A stretch of DNA of 64,000 nucleotides from Janthinobacterium sp. (GTDB lineage Bacteria > Pseudomonadota > Gammaproteobacteria > Burkholderiales > Chitinibacteraceae), in NCBI GenBank assembly GCA_025360045.1, contig JANYCY010000028.1, forward strand, positions 37,736 through 101,735, written 5' to 3'. The notes under the pieces were generated by a model. The model saw only the letters and a list, made by a program, of their open reading frames with translations. It did not search any database and was not told the DNA's origin. The translations under genes were made by a program, and so were the position numbers. Below, piece after piece: positions 35,036 to 44,832 of this stretch (position 1 is its first letter; the number at the start of each line of letters is the position of its first letter).

Positions 35036-36283
35036 ATGAGTACACTTGCACGAAGCGCCGTCTTGGCCGCCTTACTCGCAGCCGGTACAGCACAAGCTGG
35101 CACACTGACCATCGAATCATGGCGCGTTGATGATAAAGCGCTGTGGGAAGAAGTGCTATTGCCTGCGTTCAATAAAAAGAATCCTAGCATTCAGGTTAAA
35201 TTTGCTCCGACTACCCCTACAGAATATGACTCTAGCCTGACTGCACGTCTGGCTGGTGGCACAGCAGGTGATCTGATTACGTGTCGCCCGTTTGACGTGT
35301 CGCTTGCTAACTATAAAAAAGGCAGCTTAGAAAAACTGGATGGCAAAGCAGGCATGGAAAACTTCCCAGCTTCCGCCAAAGTGGCATGGCAAACCGATGA
35401 TGGCAAAGATGCTTTCTGTATGCCTATGGCTTCGGTGATTCATGGCTTTTTCTACAACAAAAAAATCTTTAAAGAATTAGGTCTGAATCCACCTAAGACC
35501 ACAGATGAGTTTCTGAAAGTCAACGAAGCCATCAAAAAGGGCGGTAAATACACCCCTATCGCTCTGGGTACTGCTGACCAATGGGAAGCCAATCAAATTG
35601 TCTTCACCAGCGTAGGTGCTCCTTACTGGAAAGGCGAAGTAGGCCGCAAAGCGCTGATCTCCGGCAAAGCCAAATTCACCGATCCACAATTTGTGGCCGC
35701 TTGGGATGCCATGAGCAAATGGACGCCTTATTTATCTAAAGGCGCTTCTGCTCAAACCTATGCAGACAGCCAAAATCTATTTGCCATGGGTAAAGCCGCC
35801 ATCTACCCAACTGGCTCTTGGGATATTGCCTACTTCAATAAAGAAGCCAGCTTTGAATTTGGCGCATTCCCACCTCCTGTCGCTAAAGCTGGCGACAAAT
35901 GCGAGATTTCTGATCACACCGACATCGGTATGGGCGTGAACAGCAAATCCAAAAATAAAGAAGACGCTTATAAATTCCTAGCTTGGCTTTCTTCCCAGGA
36001 ATTTGCTGACCTTTACACCAATAAAGTAACTGGCTTCTTTAGCTTGTCTAACCATCTGATCACCGTTAAAGATCCAGTGGCAAAACAAATGCTGGAATGG
36101 CGTAAGAGCTGCGGTTCGACTATCCGTCTGAACGCGCAAATCTTAAACCGTGGTGAGCCTTCGATGGAAAACCAGCTGTGGAATGTAAACAGCCAAGTAT
36201 TGAACGGCAAGCTCGCACCAAAAGAAGCCGCAGCTCAAGTACAAGCTGGCTTTGCTAAGTGGTACAAACCGCAGCAAAAATAA
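35036..36283 (+). CDS. Sugar ABC transporter substrate-binding protein (MalE/GtsA-like)
   Basis: A 415-residue periplasmic binding protein: signal peptide MSTLARSAVLAALLAAGTAQ (cleaved near AQA-G), then LTIESWRVDDKALWEEVLLP, ARLAGGTAGDLITCRPFDVS, FFYNKKIFKELGLNPPKTTD, FAMGKAAIYPTGSWDIAYFN. The start at 35036 has a GAGGAGAG site 8 nt upstream; the ORF from 35006 lacks a signal-peptide profile. It heads the operon with two permeases and an ATPase. The ligand is probably glucose or mannose given the similarity of the arrangement to gts/gltBFGK systems; the binding residues were not checked. Confidence 0.92.
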   Translation: MSTLARSAVLAALLAAGTAQAGTLTIESWRVDDKALWEEVLLPAFNKKNPSIQVKFAPTTPTEYDSSLTARLAGGTAGDLITCRPFDVSLANYKKGSLEKLDGKAGMENFPASAKVAWQTDDGKDAFCMPMASVIHGFFYNKKIFKELGLNPPKTTDEFLKVNEAIKKGGKYTPIALGTADQWEANQIVFTSVGAPYWKGEVGRKALISGKAKFTDPQFVAAWDAMSKWTPYLSKGASAQTYADSQNLFAMGKAAIYPTGSWDIAYFNKEASFEFGAFPPPVAKAGDKCEISDHTDIGMGVNSKSKNKEDAYKFLAWLSSQEFADLYTNKVTGFFSLSNHLITVKDPVAKQMLEWRKSCGSTIRLNAQILNRGEPSMENQLWNVNSQVLNGKLAPKEAAAQVQAGFAKWYKPQQK

Positions 36284-36411
36284 TTTGTAAGCGCCAGGGC
36301 GGCACCCCCGCTCGGCCAGAGTTCATCTAAATCTTTTTCCTCTTTCACACTCGACTGTGGATCTTGGTCGGCGGCGAATCGCTGCCGACATTTTTTTTGC
36401 GGAGACGTGCC

Positions 36412-37326
36412 ATGCAGCGCAAATTCCCTTGGCATATTCTGGTGTTTCTTGCCCCAGCTCTGCTGATCTATTCCGTATTTAGCGCCCTACCCCTGCTCGA
36501 TACTTTACGACTAAGCTTTTTCACCACAAGTGAAAGCGGTCATCAAACATTTACTGGCCTTAGTAATTACCACACCATTTTATTTGATCCTGAATGGTCA
36601 CATGCGTTTTGGAATGCCATGTGGAACAACTGTAAATTCTTTTTACTGCATTTATTAATTCAAAATCCAATCGGCTTATTACTTGCCACCCTGCTCAGTC
36701 TGAAAAGCTTAAAGGGCGCAAAAACCTACCGCACACTGATTTTCTTGCCCACCCTGTTATCGGTGGTGATTATTGGTTTTATCTGGCAATTGATTCTTTC
36801 GCCGCTGTGGGGAGTCGGTGAAAAAATAATGGGTTTTGCAGGCCTGGCTGATTACTTTGCGCCGTTTTTAGGCGATGAAGGCTCGGCACTGATTACGCTG
36901 GCCATGATTTCAGTTTGGCAGTTTGTCGGCATCCCGATGATGCTGATTTACGCCGCGCTATTGGCGGTGCCTGAAGATATCGTTGAAGCAGCGCATGTGG
37001 AAGGCGCAAGCAGCCTGCGTATTTTTTGGGAGATCAAACTTCCTTTAATTCTGCCCACACTGGGGCTTGTCACCATTCTGACCTTTGTGGGCAACTTCAA
37101 CGCGTTTGATTTGATTTACTCGGTAAAAGGCGCGATTGCAGGGCCGAATTACAGCACGGATATCCTAGGCACACTGTTTTACCGCACCTTCTTTGGCTAT
37201 CAAAGCCAGATAGGCAGCCCCACCATGGGCGCAGCAGTCGCCACCATGATGTTCCTCGTCATTTTAAGTGGCGTAGGTGCTTATTTCTTTTTTATCCAAC
37301 GCAAGTTGCAGCGGTTTGAGCTGTAA
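36412..37326 (+). CDS. Sugar ABC transporter permease 1 (MalF/UgpA family)
   Basis: A 304-residue inner-membrane permease with six predicted segments (ILVFLAPALLIYSVFSALPL first). The EAA loop appears as EDIVEAAHVEGASSLRIFWE followed by IKLPLILPTLGLV, the contact site for the ATPase. MQRKFPWHIL at 36412 follows GCGGAGACGTGCC, a better start than the frame open from 36364. The next permease is 207 bp downstream, with a repeat block between. Confidence 0.93.
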   Translation: MQRKFPWHILVFLAPALLIYSVFSALPLLDTLRLSFFTTSESGHQTFTGLSNYHTILFDPEWSHAFWNAMWNNCKFFLLHLLIQNPIGLLLATLLSLKSLKGAKTYRTLIFLPTLLSVVIIGFIWQLILSPLWGVGEKIMGFAGLADYFAPFLGDEGSALITLAMISVWQFVGIPMMLIYAALLAVPEDIVEAAHVEGASSLRIFWEIKLPLILPTLGLVTILTFVGNFNAFDLIYSVKGAIAGPNYSTDILGTLFYRTFFGYQSQIGSPTMGAAVATMMFLVILSGVGAYFFFIQRKLQRFEL

Positions 37327-37333
37327 ATGCTTT

Positions 37334-37490
37334 GTAGGGCGGGTGTAACCCGCGAGCAATGCTGAAAAATACACAGCTTGCACCCGCCCTACATCCCATT
37401 AAGTTAATAGCCCCCTAAATAGGGTGCAAAAGGCCGTAGGCCTTACGCACCGAAAGCGGTGCGCAAGAAAAACGACTTGCACACCCTATA
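37334..37490. repeat. Family A core plus family C hairpin between the permease genes
   Basis: TAGGGCGGGTGTAACCCGCG...GCACCCGCCCTA (37335-37392) is followed by a D-like piece (CATTAAGTTAATAGCC) and then AATAGGGTGCAAAAGGCCG...GCACCGAAAGCGGTGCGCAA...GACTTGCACACCCTAT (37419-37490), family C. The two modules sit side by side inside the transporter operon. Confidence 0.8.
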
Positions 37491-37533
37491 TAAAACTAAG
37501 GCTTAAGCAATATTTGATGAGCGAGTAAACACC

Positions 37534-38364
37534 ATGAAAAAAATCAAAGCGGGTGGCTTAGTCGTGCAGCTCACGCTGCTCTGCTACACCCTACTGGCCC
37601 TGTTCCCGATTGCGCTGATTTTAATTAACTCGGTCAAAACCCGTGCAGGGATATTTGATGATCCGCTGGCGCTGCCCAATGCCGAAACCTTTTCCCTGAT
37701 TGGCTTTCACAAGGTTTTGGCTAAGTCTGATTTCCTGCTTTATTTTGGCAACAGCCTAACTGTGACGCTGATTTCGCTGACGCTGATTTTGCTATTTGGC
37801 GCGATGGCCGCTTGGGCCTTGTCTGAATATAAATTTCGCGGCAATCGCTTGCTTGCGCTGTTTTTAGCCATTGGCATTATGGTGCCGATTCGCCTTGGCA
37901 CGGTGTCGATTCTGGAGCTGATCGTTAAGTTGGATTTAATCAACACTCTCACCGCACTGGTGCTGGTTTATACCGCCCAAGGCTTACCACTGGCAGTGAT
38001 GATACTGAGCGAATTTATCGCGCAAGTCCCTAAGGAGCTGAAAGAAGCGGCGCGATGTGATGGGGTGGGCGAATTTAAAATATTCTTCCAAATTATCCTG
38101 CCGCTGATTCGCCCGGCAGTCGCTACCGTCGCCGTGTTTACCATGATTCCGGTTTGGAATGATCTGTGGTTCCCGCTGATTTTAGCGCCGGGGGATTCCA
38201 CCAAGACGGTCACGCTGGGTGTGCAGCAGTTTATTGGCCAGTACGTTACCGACTGGAACGCCGTGCTGGCGTCCCTCAGCCTTGCTGTGATTCCGGTGCT
38301 GATTATGTATGTGATTTTCTCAAGGCAGTTAATACGCGGCCTGACCTCCGGCGCGGTGAAATAG
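37534..38364 (+). CDS. Sugar ABC transporter permease 2 (MalG/UgpE family)
   Basis: A 276-residue inner-membrane permease with six predicted segments. The EAA loop is KELKEAARCDGVGEFKIFFQ followed by IILPLIRPAVATVAVF. VPIRLGTVSILELIVKLDLI and WNDLWFPLILAPGDSTKTVT are typical of the MalG-like subunits of glucose/mannose-type systems. It pairs with the permease at 36412. The downstream gap (38365-38454) holds a degenerate CCTAAGAACTAACTCCTAA-type repeat like that between rstA and rstB. Confidence 0.93.
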   Translation: MKKIKAGGLVVQLTLLCYTLLALFPIALILINSVKTRAGIFDDPLALPNAETFSLIGFHKVLAKSDFLLYFGNSLTVTLISLTLILLFGAMAAWALSEYKFRGNRLLALFLAIGIMVPIRLGTVSILELIVKLDLINTLTALVLVYTAQGLPLAVMILSEFIAQVPKELKEAARCDGVGEFKIFFQIILPLIRPAVATVAVFTMIPVWNDLWFPLILAPGDSTKTVTLGVQQFIGQYVTDWNAVLASLSLAVIPVLIMYVIFSRQLIRGLTSGAVK

Positions 38365-38454
38365 GCGTCAGGGATTAGGTTTCAGGAATCAGCAAAATCC
38401 AATCCCTTAAACCTAAGAACTAACTCCTAAAACCTAATTCCAAGCGAGCATGCA

Positions 38455-39579
38455 ATGGCAACTGTAAAACTCAATCATTTAAGTAAGTCTTACGACAAGA
38501 AAACTCAGATTTTGACCGATATTAATCTGGATATTAAACACGGCGAATTTGTGGTTTTGGTTGGCCCTTCAGGCTGTGGTAAATCGACGCTGCTACGCAT
38601 GCTGTCTGGCCTAGAAAGCATCAGCGGCGGCGAGATGCTGATCGATGAAAAAGTGGTGAATGATTTGCCGCCTGCCGAGCGCGGCATTGCCATGGTGTTT
38701 CAGAGCTACGCACTTTATCCACATATGAATGTGTATAAAAATATGGCGTTTGGCCTGCGTGTGGCGGGGGAAAACAAGGCCGCGATTGAGAAACGCATTC
38801 TGCACGCCGCTGGCATTTTAAAAATCGACCATCTGCTCGATCGCCTACCGCGCGAATTGTCCGGTGGCCAGCGCCAGCGCGTCGCCATTGGCCGCGCCAT
38901 TGTGCGCGAACCTAAGCTATTTTTATTCGATGAGCCACTATCCAATCTGGATGCCTCCCTGCGGGTACAAACCCGTTTAGAAATCGCCAAACTGCATCGC
39001 AGCCTGAATGCCACCATTGTTTATGTCACCCACGATCAAGTCGAAGCGATGACGCTGGGGGACAAAATTGTGGTGATGAGCGATTGTAAAATCCAGCAAG
39101 CAGGCACTCCGCTGGAGCTGTATCAGCAGCCCGCCAATCTATTTGTAGCCACCTTTATTGGTTCGCCAAAAATGAATTTAATCGAAGGCAAAGTACTCAA
39201 TGCGACAGCCAACGATGTCAGCATCCAGCTCAGCACCGGCGACACCATTCTGGCCGAAGTCGATGGCAGTAGCGCCAAGGCGGGTGATTTAGTCAATGTC
39301 GGTATTCGCGCCGAGCACCTTGCCGAAGATCAGCGCTTTAACGAGCGCTTTAGCGGCACGGTGAGCATTGTCGAGCATTTGGGCGAAGCTAATTATGTTT
39401 ACCTCACCCTGAACAACGGCCAAGATATTGTGGTGCGCGGTGATGGTAATCGTGAGGTGCATATTGGCGAGCAACTGGAAATCTCAGCACCTGCGGCAGC
39501 TTTTCATGTCTTCAACCAAGACGGCATCGCCTTAAAACGCCTGAGGCCGGGCAATATGAGCACATCAAAAACCAAATAA
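38455..39579 (+). CDS. Sugar ABC transporter ATP-binding protein (MsmK/UgpC/MalK family)
   Basis: A 374-residue ATPase: Walker A GPSGCGKSTLL, Q-loop VFQSYALYPHMNVYKNM, signature LSGGQRQRVAIGRA, Walker B LFLFDEPLSNLDAS, H-loop VTHDQVEAMTLGDKI, and a C-terminal TOBE/MalK regulatory region (LFVATFIGSPKMNLIEGK; GIRAEHLAED). It energises the MalF/MalG-type permeases. Fourth gene of the operon; a 109-bp inverted repeat follows. Confidence 0.96.
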   Translation: MATVKLNHLSKSYDKKTQILTDINLDIKHGEFVVLVGPSGCGKSTLLRMLSGLESISGGEMLIDEKVVNDLPPAERGIAMVFQSYALYPHMNVYKNMAFGLRVAGENKAAIEKRILHAAGILKIDHLLDRLPRELSGGQRQRVAIGRAIVREPKLFLFDEPLSNLDASLRVQTRLEIAKLHRSLNATIVYVTHDQVEAMTLGDKIVVMSDCKIQQAGTPLELYQQPANLFVATFIGSPKMNLIEGKVLNATANDVSIQLSTGDTILAEVDGSSAKAGDLVNVGIRAEHLAEDQRFNERFSGTVSIVEHLGEANYVYLTLNNGQDIVVRGDGNREVHIGEQLEISAPAAAFHVFNQDGIALKRLRPGNMSTSKTK

Positions 39580-39603
39580 TCGATTACGAGGATAGAGCGC
39601 TAA

Positions 39604-39712
39604 ACCTTAAACCACAGAGTAAAACGAGGACACAGAGCGCCACAGAGAAAATCATCCAATCATTGGTTTTCTCTGTGAGACTCTGTGTTTCTCTGTGTCC
39701 TCTCTGGTTCAA
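39604..39712. repeat. Inverted repeat of the ACAGAG/CTCTGTG family
   Basis: AAACCACAGAGTAAAACGAGG...CACAGAGAAAATC is mirrored by GGTTTTCTCTGTGAGACTC...TCTCTGTGTCCTCTCTGGTT, giving a long hairpin between the transporter operon and the convergent HD-GYP gene. It is the same family as 9017-9117. Confidence 0.8.
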
Positions 39713-39769
39713 GATTTGGCTCTGAGTAATAATAATGAACGGCTATGCCAAGAAATAGTCAGATAGCCC

Positions 39770-41356
39770 TTACTCACTCGGGTCTTGCAATAAATCCAAA
39801 GGCAGCAGCCCCTCTGCCACCACCTCATCCAAAGCCGCCACAATCTGCGGATCAAACTGAGTGCCAGCGCGCTCTCTCACGTAACTCATGGTTTCATCTA
39901 AGCTCCACGGTTCTTTATATGGGCGCTTATGTAACAGGGCATCAAACACATCGACAAGCGCCACAATCCTTGCCGAAAGAGGAATATCGTCGCCCTTAAT
40001 TCCCAGCGGGTAGCCATTACCATCAAAGTGCTCATGATGGCCTCCGGCAATTTCTGCCCCCAGCGATAAATAAGTAGTGCCTTCAACCAAAGCCACAGTT
40101 CTGGCTAAAATCGCTGCCCCCATCGGCGCATGCTGATCCATAATTTTGCGCTCTTCTGGCGTTAGCTTGCCCGGCTTAAACAAAATATGATCTGGCGTCC
40201 CCACCTTACCCACATCATGCAAAATGCTGGCCATGCCCACCATTTCCATAAAGGCGTTATCCATGAGCTCAGGAAATGTATTTTTGGCTTTTAGCCTGCC
40301 AGCAATAGCATCGGTGAGTTTTTGTACCCGCAATACATGGTCGCCAGTAGTTTGATCTCGAAACTCGCCTAAATCAGCCAGCGCCATCACCGTCGCCTCT
40401 TGCGAGCGGCGTAATTGCTGGTAGAGATACAGATTATCCATCGCGGCAGAAATACGCTCACAGAAGATATCAAGCAGGTTTCTATCCACCTCCTCTAAAG
40501 GCCAGGGTGGCGAGAAATGCACGACAAAATCGTAGCTATTGCGCCCGGCAATGTATAAAACTTCATAAGGATAATCAGATTGGCTGCATTTAGATTTTAA
40601 TGCGGTATTGAGCGCAATGAGTAAGCGGCTATCCTCGGGAAACGTCTGGCCATCGAGCAGCGGGGTGAATGGCCCCGTGGCGGCTAATACTTCAAAGCTT
40701 TGCTGATCATTTTTAGATTGAGCGCAGAGCATGCCATATTCGCCCAGATTCAAAATAGCACCGACTTGTTTTAAAACACCCGATGCAAATTCTTTTAAGG
40801 AATGCAATTGATAAAGATTAGTCGCGCCTTCTAATATTTTGGCTAAACCCTGACTACTTTTTTCTAAAGCATGCAGGCTTTCGAAGCTGCGCAAAGAGGC
40901 AATAACGGTGGTGAATATTTTATTAGCCACCAACTCTGTTTTGGTTTTGTAATCATTGATATCGTATTCAAGCACCACCTGCTGCTCTGGCGCATGGCCA
41001 GGCTGGCCCGTGCGCAAAACAATACGTACTAACTGATTGCCTAATTCATCACGAATCCGTTTCACCAAGCGTAAGCCTGCATCGTCTGTCTCCATCACCA
41101 CATCTAAGATAGCTAAGGCGATATCAGTATGCGCGGCTATTTTTTCAAACCCTTCTTGCCCTGAATAAGCATGTAGTATTTCTAATCCACGGCCTTTAAA
41201 TACAATGTTTTTTAAAGCGAGGATAGTGGCGCGATGTACATCAGGCTCATCATCAACAATAAGCAACTTCCAAGGCTGACGAACAAGCGCACCATGGGCT
41301 GACAATTCATCATCGTCATCCTCCAGCATCCAATCTTCATCCTGATCAAGTGCCAT
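39770..41356 (-). CDS. DUF3369 and HD-GYP response regulator (c-di-GMP phosphodiesterase candidate)
   Basis: A 528-residue protein. Receiver at about 25-150 (PWKLLIVDDEPDVHRATILA; acceptor Asp in IALAILDVVMETDDAGL), a DUF3369 domain at about 170-330, and a C-terminal HD-GYP domain with ASILHDVGKVGTPDHILFKP, GGHHEHFDGNGYPLG and DVFDALLHKRPYKEPW. The HD and GYP residues are present, so cyclic-di-GMP hydrolysis is plausible. The ATG at 41356 is favoured because AGGGA lies 7 nt upstream; ATG 41362 is adjacent to the Shine-Dalgarno. No cognate kinase is next to it. Confidence 0.9.
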   Translation of the reverse strand: MALDQDEDWMLEDDDDELSAHGALVRQPWKLLIVDDEPDVHRATILALKNIVFKGRGLEILHAYSGQEGFEKIAAHTDIALAILDVVMETDDAGLRLVKRIRDELGNQLVRIVLRTGQPGHAPEQQVVLEYDINDYKTKTELVANKIFTTVIASLRSFESLHALEKSSQGLAKILEGATNLYQLHSLKEFASGVLKQVGAILNLGEYGMLCAQSKNDQQSFEVLAATGPFTPLLDGQTFPEDSRLLIALNTALKSKCSQSDYPYEVLYIAGRNSYDFVVHFSPPWPLEEVDRNLLDIFCERISAAMDNLYLYQQLRRSQEATVMALADLGEFRDQTTGDHVLRVQKLTDAIAGRLKAKNTFPELMDNAFMEMVGMASILHDVGKVGTPDHILFKPGKLTPEERKIMDQHAPMGAAILARTVALVEGTTYLSLGAEIAGGHHEHFDGNGYPLGIKGDDIPLSARIVALVDVFDALLHKRPYKEPWSLDETMSYVRERAGTQFDPQIVAALDEVVAEGLLPLDLLQDPSE

Positions 41357-41696
41357 TAACATTTCCCTGAGTTCAAACAGTCTGCCGCATCTACTTATAT
41401 TTATTTTAAGAATAGAGTGCTTAGCAAACATTGCCAAGCCTTGATCGTTGGCCCCTATCCATAATCCCAATAAACGCGCGCAACGGTAAATTATCTTTCC
41501 ATAAAAAAACACTACAATGAGCCGTATATCACAGACAGCTAAAAATATATTAGAAAAGCAAATCTCCCCTTGAATTTGCGCTAGGGCAATATCACCAGCA
41601 AAACAATCAGCAAAAATCAAGCCAAGATGACATCTCTGTCCGCTTGCCTTTCGAATACGATTACAATAGAGGCTAAATTCCTACCGAGTCCCCATC

Positions 41697-43412
41697 ATGG
41701 CTGTTCATCAATTACTTACTTCCCGCTTTGCTGCGGCACTGGCCCACGTCGGCGCTCCCGATGCATCCCCCAATGTGCAAGTCGCATCCAAACCAGAATT
41801 TGGCGATTACCAAGCGAATGGCATTATGGGTGCAGCCAAAGCCTTAAAAATGAATCCACGCGCCTTAGCCGAACAAGTGCTGGCCTGTGTTGATCTGGCG
41901 GGGATTGCTGACAAGCTAGAAATTGCGGGCCCGGGCTTTATTAACATCACCCTAAGTAATGAGTTTTTGGCGCAAACCCTAGGCACGCAGCAGGCCGATG
42001 CCCAGCTTGGCACGGGTGTGGCAAAAACAGAAACCGTGGTGATTGATTACTCCTCACCAAACCTCGCCAAAGAAATGCATGTGGGCCATTTGCGCTCCAG
42101 CATTATTGGCGATTCGCTGACACGCATTTATAGCTATCTGGGCCATAAAGTAATCCGCCAAAATCACGTTGGCGATTGGGGCACGCAATTTGGCATGCTG
42201 ACCGCCTATATGCTGGAAAATGAAAATCAAGATAACGAGCTGGCGCTAGGCGATTTGGAAGGCTTCTACCGCGCCGCCAAAGTGCGCTTTGATGCCGACC
42301 CTGCTTTTGCTGATTTATCCCGCGAATATGTCGTGAAGCTGCAATCGGGCGACGCACAGGTACGCGAGCTATGGCAACGCTTCCTGAATATTTCAATGCA
42401 GCATTGCGAAGATGTTTATCAAAAACTGGGCCTCTTGCTCACTAGGGCCGATGTCAAAGGTGAATCCTCTTATAACGATGATTTACCCGTCGTGATTGAT
42501 GATCTACGTGCCCAAGGTTTACTCACGACAAGCCAAGGCGCACAAGTGGTGTTCCTTGAAGAATTCCGCAATAAAGACGGCGATGCAGCGGCCTTTATTG
42601 TACAAAAGCAAGGCGGTGGTTTTCTTTATTCCACATCTGATTTAGCCACAGCCCGCTATCGCACCGGCGTGCTAGGTGCAAACCGTATTCTGTATGTGGT
42701 CGATGCTCGTCAGGGCCTGCACTTTCAGCAGCTATTTACCGTGGCCCGCAAAGCAGGCTTTGTGTCCGCCGACACCCACCTAGAACACGTCGCCTTTGGC
42801 ACCATGATGGGCGATGATGGCAAGCCATTCAAAACCCGTAGCGGCGAGCTGATTAAGCTGGTGGATTTACTCTCCGAAGCGGAAAGCCGCGCCTTTGATT
42901 TGGTGAGCAGCAAAAATCCAAATATGGACGAGGCGACTCGCAAACATATCGCCCACGCGGTAGGGATTGCTGCGGTAAAATACTCGGATCTATCCAAGCA
43001 CCGCAGCAGCGATTATGTCTTCGACTGGAACAGCATGCTCAGCTTTGAAGGCAATACCGCACCGTATCTGCAATATGCCTACACCCGTATCGCCAGCATC
43101 TTCCGTCAGGCGGGTGAAGTGCCTGCCAACGCAAAAATCGAGCTGATCGAGCCCGCCGAACACGCGCTTGCACTCACCCTGGTTCAATTCCCTGATATCT
43201 TGCAACAAGCCGCCAACGACACCTGCCCGCACGTTTTATGCAGCTACCTCTACACTCTAGCTACCCGCTTCTCACGCTTTTACGACGCCTGCCCAGTGCT
43301 TAAAGCAGAGGGCGAGATTCGCAGCAGCCGCCTAGCCCTTTGCCAAGCCGCTGCAAAAACCATGCAAACTGGTTTGGATTTATTGGGAATTGAAGTACTG
43401 CAAGAGATGTAA
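41697..43412 (+). CDS. argS: Arginyl-tRNA synthetase
   Basis: A 571-residue class I aminoacyl-tRNA synthetase. The N-terminal additional domain (ArgRS-N, about 1-90) is followed by SSPNLAKEMHVGHLRSSIIG with the HIGH-type HVGH and the KMSK-like KPFKTRSGELIKLVDLLSEA, then a DALR anticodon-binding C-terminus (LALCQAAAKTMQTGLDLLGI ending EVLQEM). Length is typical. An intrinsic terminator follows. Confidence 0.97.
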   Translation: MAVHQLLTSRFAAALAHVGAPDASPNVQVASKPEFGDYQANGIMGAAKALKMNPRALAEQVLACVDLAGIADKLEIAGPGFINITLSNEFLAQTLGTQQADAQLGTGVAKTETVVIDYSSPNLAKEMHVGHLRSSIIGDSLTRIYSYLGHKVIRQNHVGDWGTQFGMLTAYMLENENQDNELALGDLEGFYRAAKVRFDADPAFADLSREYVVKLQSGDAQVRELWQRFLNISMQHCEDVYQKLGLLLTRADVKGESSYNDDLPVVIDDLRAQGLLTTSQGAQVVFLEEFRNKDGDAAAFIVQKQGGGFLYSTSDLATARYRTGVLGANRILYVVDARQGLHFQQLFTVARKAGFVSADTHLEHVAFGTMMGDDGKPFKTRSGELIKLVDLLSEAESRAFDLVSSKNPNMDEATRKHIAHAVGIAAVKYSDLSKHRSSDYVFDWNSMLSFEGNTAPYLQYAYTRIASIFRQAGEVPANAKIELIEPAEHALALTLVQFPDILQQAANDTCPHVLCSYLYTLATRFSRFYDACPVLKAEGEIRSSRLALCQAAAKTMQTGLDLLGIEVLQEM

Positions 43413-43440
43413 TTAAAAATATCACCTGAGTTTTAACAAT

Positions 43441-43478
43441 AAAAAAAGCGCAACCTATTCAAAGAGTTGCGCTTTTTT
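43441..43478 (+). terminator. Intrinsic terminator of argS
   Basis: AAAAAAAGCGCAAC pairs with GTTGCGCTTTTTT around TATTCAAAGA, 28 bp after the argS stop. The 43479-43773 stretch is AT-rich with no gene recognised and probably carries the promoter of the OMP gene. Confidence 0.92.
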
Positions 43479-43773
43479 ATTGCCTAATCAGAATAAAGAC
43501 TATCCATTTTATTCAGTGTTTTCTTAAAATAAGCGATGTCTATCCAGCCCCACGCTATGCTCGTCTATTAGCCCACTACACAGCGCTATATCACTTTTTT
43601 AATTCATCTATTTAGATGCATTTTGAAATCTATTTCATTAGAACAGTCACTATAACCTGCAACTTTTACATACCATTGGCATTTAAAATCAGTTATCCTG
43701 CGCATGCATTACAAGTACAGACAGATAAAACATAGAAAACACCAGCAATTAACCAAAAAATCAAGAAAGGAAT

Positions 43774-44295
43774 ATGACTTTGAAAAAATTATTACTCGCG
43801 TCTTTGCTGCTGATTTCCGCCACCCCAGCCTTTGCCGAAGGCTTTTATCTAGGTGCAGAAGCCACCTACCGTTCAAGCGAGCTTCTTATCAACGATATAA
43901 AAGTAGAGAGTAAATCTGGTATTGGTGGCGGGATCTATGCGGGCTATCAATTCTCCCCCTATCTATCCACCGAAATTGGCTATCGCAATTTAGGCAATAT
44001 TAATTTTAAAGAAGGGGCTACAGCTAAAGCGGATGTATTTCAAGCATCCGTTCTTGGCGCTTACCCATTTACCACCAATTTTAGTGTCTATGGGCGTCTT
44101 GGCGTGGCAAACCTAAAGAGCAGCTTGAAAGATGATCACTATACCTATCAAGATAGAAATGAAACAAAAGCATTGCTAGGCTTGGGGATTGAATACGCAA
44201 TCACTCAAAAAATCAGCGTGCGCTCTGAATTATCAGAATATGTGGGTAATAACGGTGGAAGTACACTTTCCCTCGGTGCCCATTTCAAGTTTTAA
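43774..44295 (+). CDS. Small outer-membrane beta-barrel protein
   Basis: A 173-residue exported protein: signal peptide MTLKKLLLASLLLISATPAFA, then alternating hydrophobic beta strands (GFYLGAEATYRSSELL, GIGGGIYAGYQFSPYLSTEI, YGRLGVANLKSS) ending in ...GAHFKF, a C-terminal phenylalanine as in outer-membrane barrels. It fits the eight-strand OmpA-like/OmpW/porin-family group. GAAAGGAAT precedes the ATG. Function unknown. Confidence 0.82.
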   Translation: MTLKKLLLASLLLISATPAFAEGFYLGAEATYRSSELLINDIKVESKSGIGGGIYAGYQFSPYLSTEIGYRNLGNINFKEGATAKADVFQASVLGAYPFTTNFSVYGRLGVANLKSSLKDDHYTYQDRNETKALLGLGIEYAITQKISVRSELSEYVGNNGGSTLSLGAHFKF

Positions 44296-44299
44296 ACGT

Positions 44300-44335
44300 A
44301 AAAAAAGCGCAGTCCAAATGGAGTGCGCTTTTTTA
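44300..44335 (+). terminator. Intrinsic terminator of the OMP gene
   Basis: AAAAAAGCGCA and TGCGCTTTTTT pair around a 12-nt loop, 4 bp after the OMP stop; it also faces the end of the convergent parvulin gene (14 bp away), so it may serve both. Confidence 0.9.
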
Positions 44336-44348
44336 AAACCATCGTTAA

Positions 44349-44627
44349 TTAGCCGCGGCTATTTACGATCAGCAAGTGGTAACCGAATTGTGTTTTTACT
44401 GGGCCTTGAACTTCGTTCAATGGCGCGCTGAAAACCACTTTATCAAATTCTGGCACCATCATGCCTGGGCCGAACGAGCCCAAATCACCGCCTTGAGCAG
44501 AAGAAGGGCAGCTAGAATGCTTCTTAGCCACGGCAGCAAAATCAGCACCGGCCAAGATTTCTTGCTTCAATTCTTCACACTTGGCTTCGCTGCTTACTAA
44601 AAGGTGGCTTGCTGTGGCTTGTACCAT
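44349..44627 (-). CDS. ppiC: Cytoplasmic parvulin peptidyl-prolyl isomerase
   Basis: A 92-residue single-domain parvulin: ASHLLVSSEAKCEELKQEIL, FAAVAKKHSSCPSSAQGGDL, GSFGPGMMVPEFDKVVFSA, VKTQFGYHLLIVNSRG. It has no signal peptide, so it acts in the cytoplasm, as E. coli PpiC. It catalyses cis/trans isomerisation of Xaa-Pro bonds. Convergent with the OMP gene across a shared terminator. Confidence 0.95.
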   Translation of the reverse strand: MVQATASHLLVSSEAKCEELKQEILAGADFAAVAKKHSSCPSSAQGGDLGSFGPGMMVPEFDKVVFSAPLNEVQGPVKTQFGYHLLIVNSRG

Positions 44628-44832
44628 GTTTAAAACTCCAAAAAGATGACGCCTAATACCGTAATGTATCGACTATATCGGCACAGATGATGCCTTTGCG
44701 GCAAATTTCAAGTAAAGCCCTCAAAATAATATGTGCACATTCGCCGTAAAAAGACCAACGGCAGTACTTGCACAAAATATACATACAAACTGACATAGAA
44801 TAGCCAACCATCAAGCATTACGGCCCTCAGCC

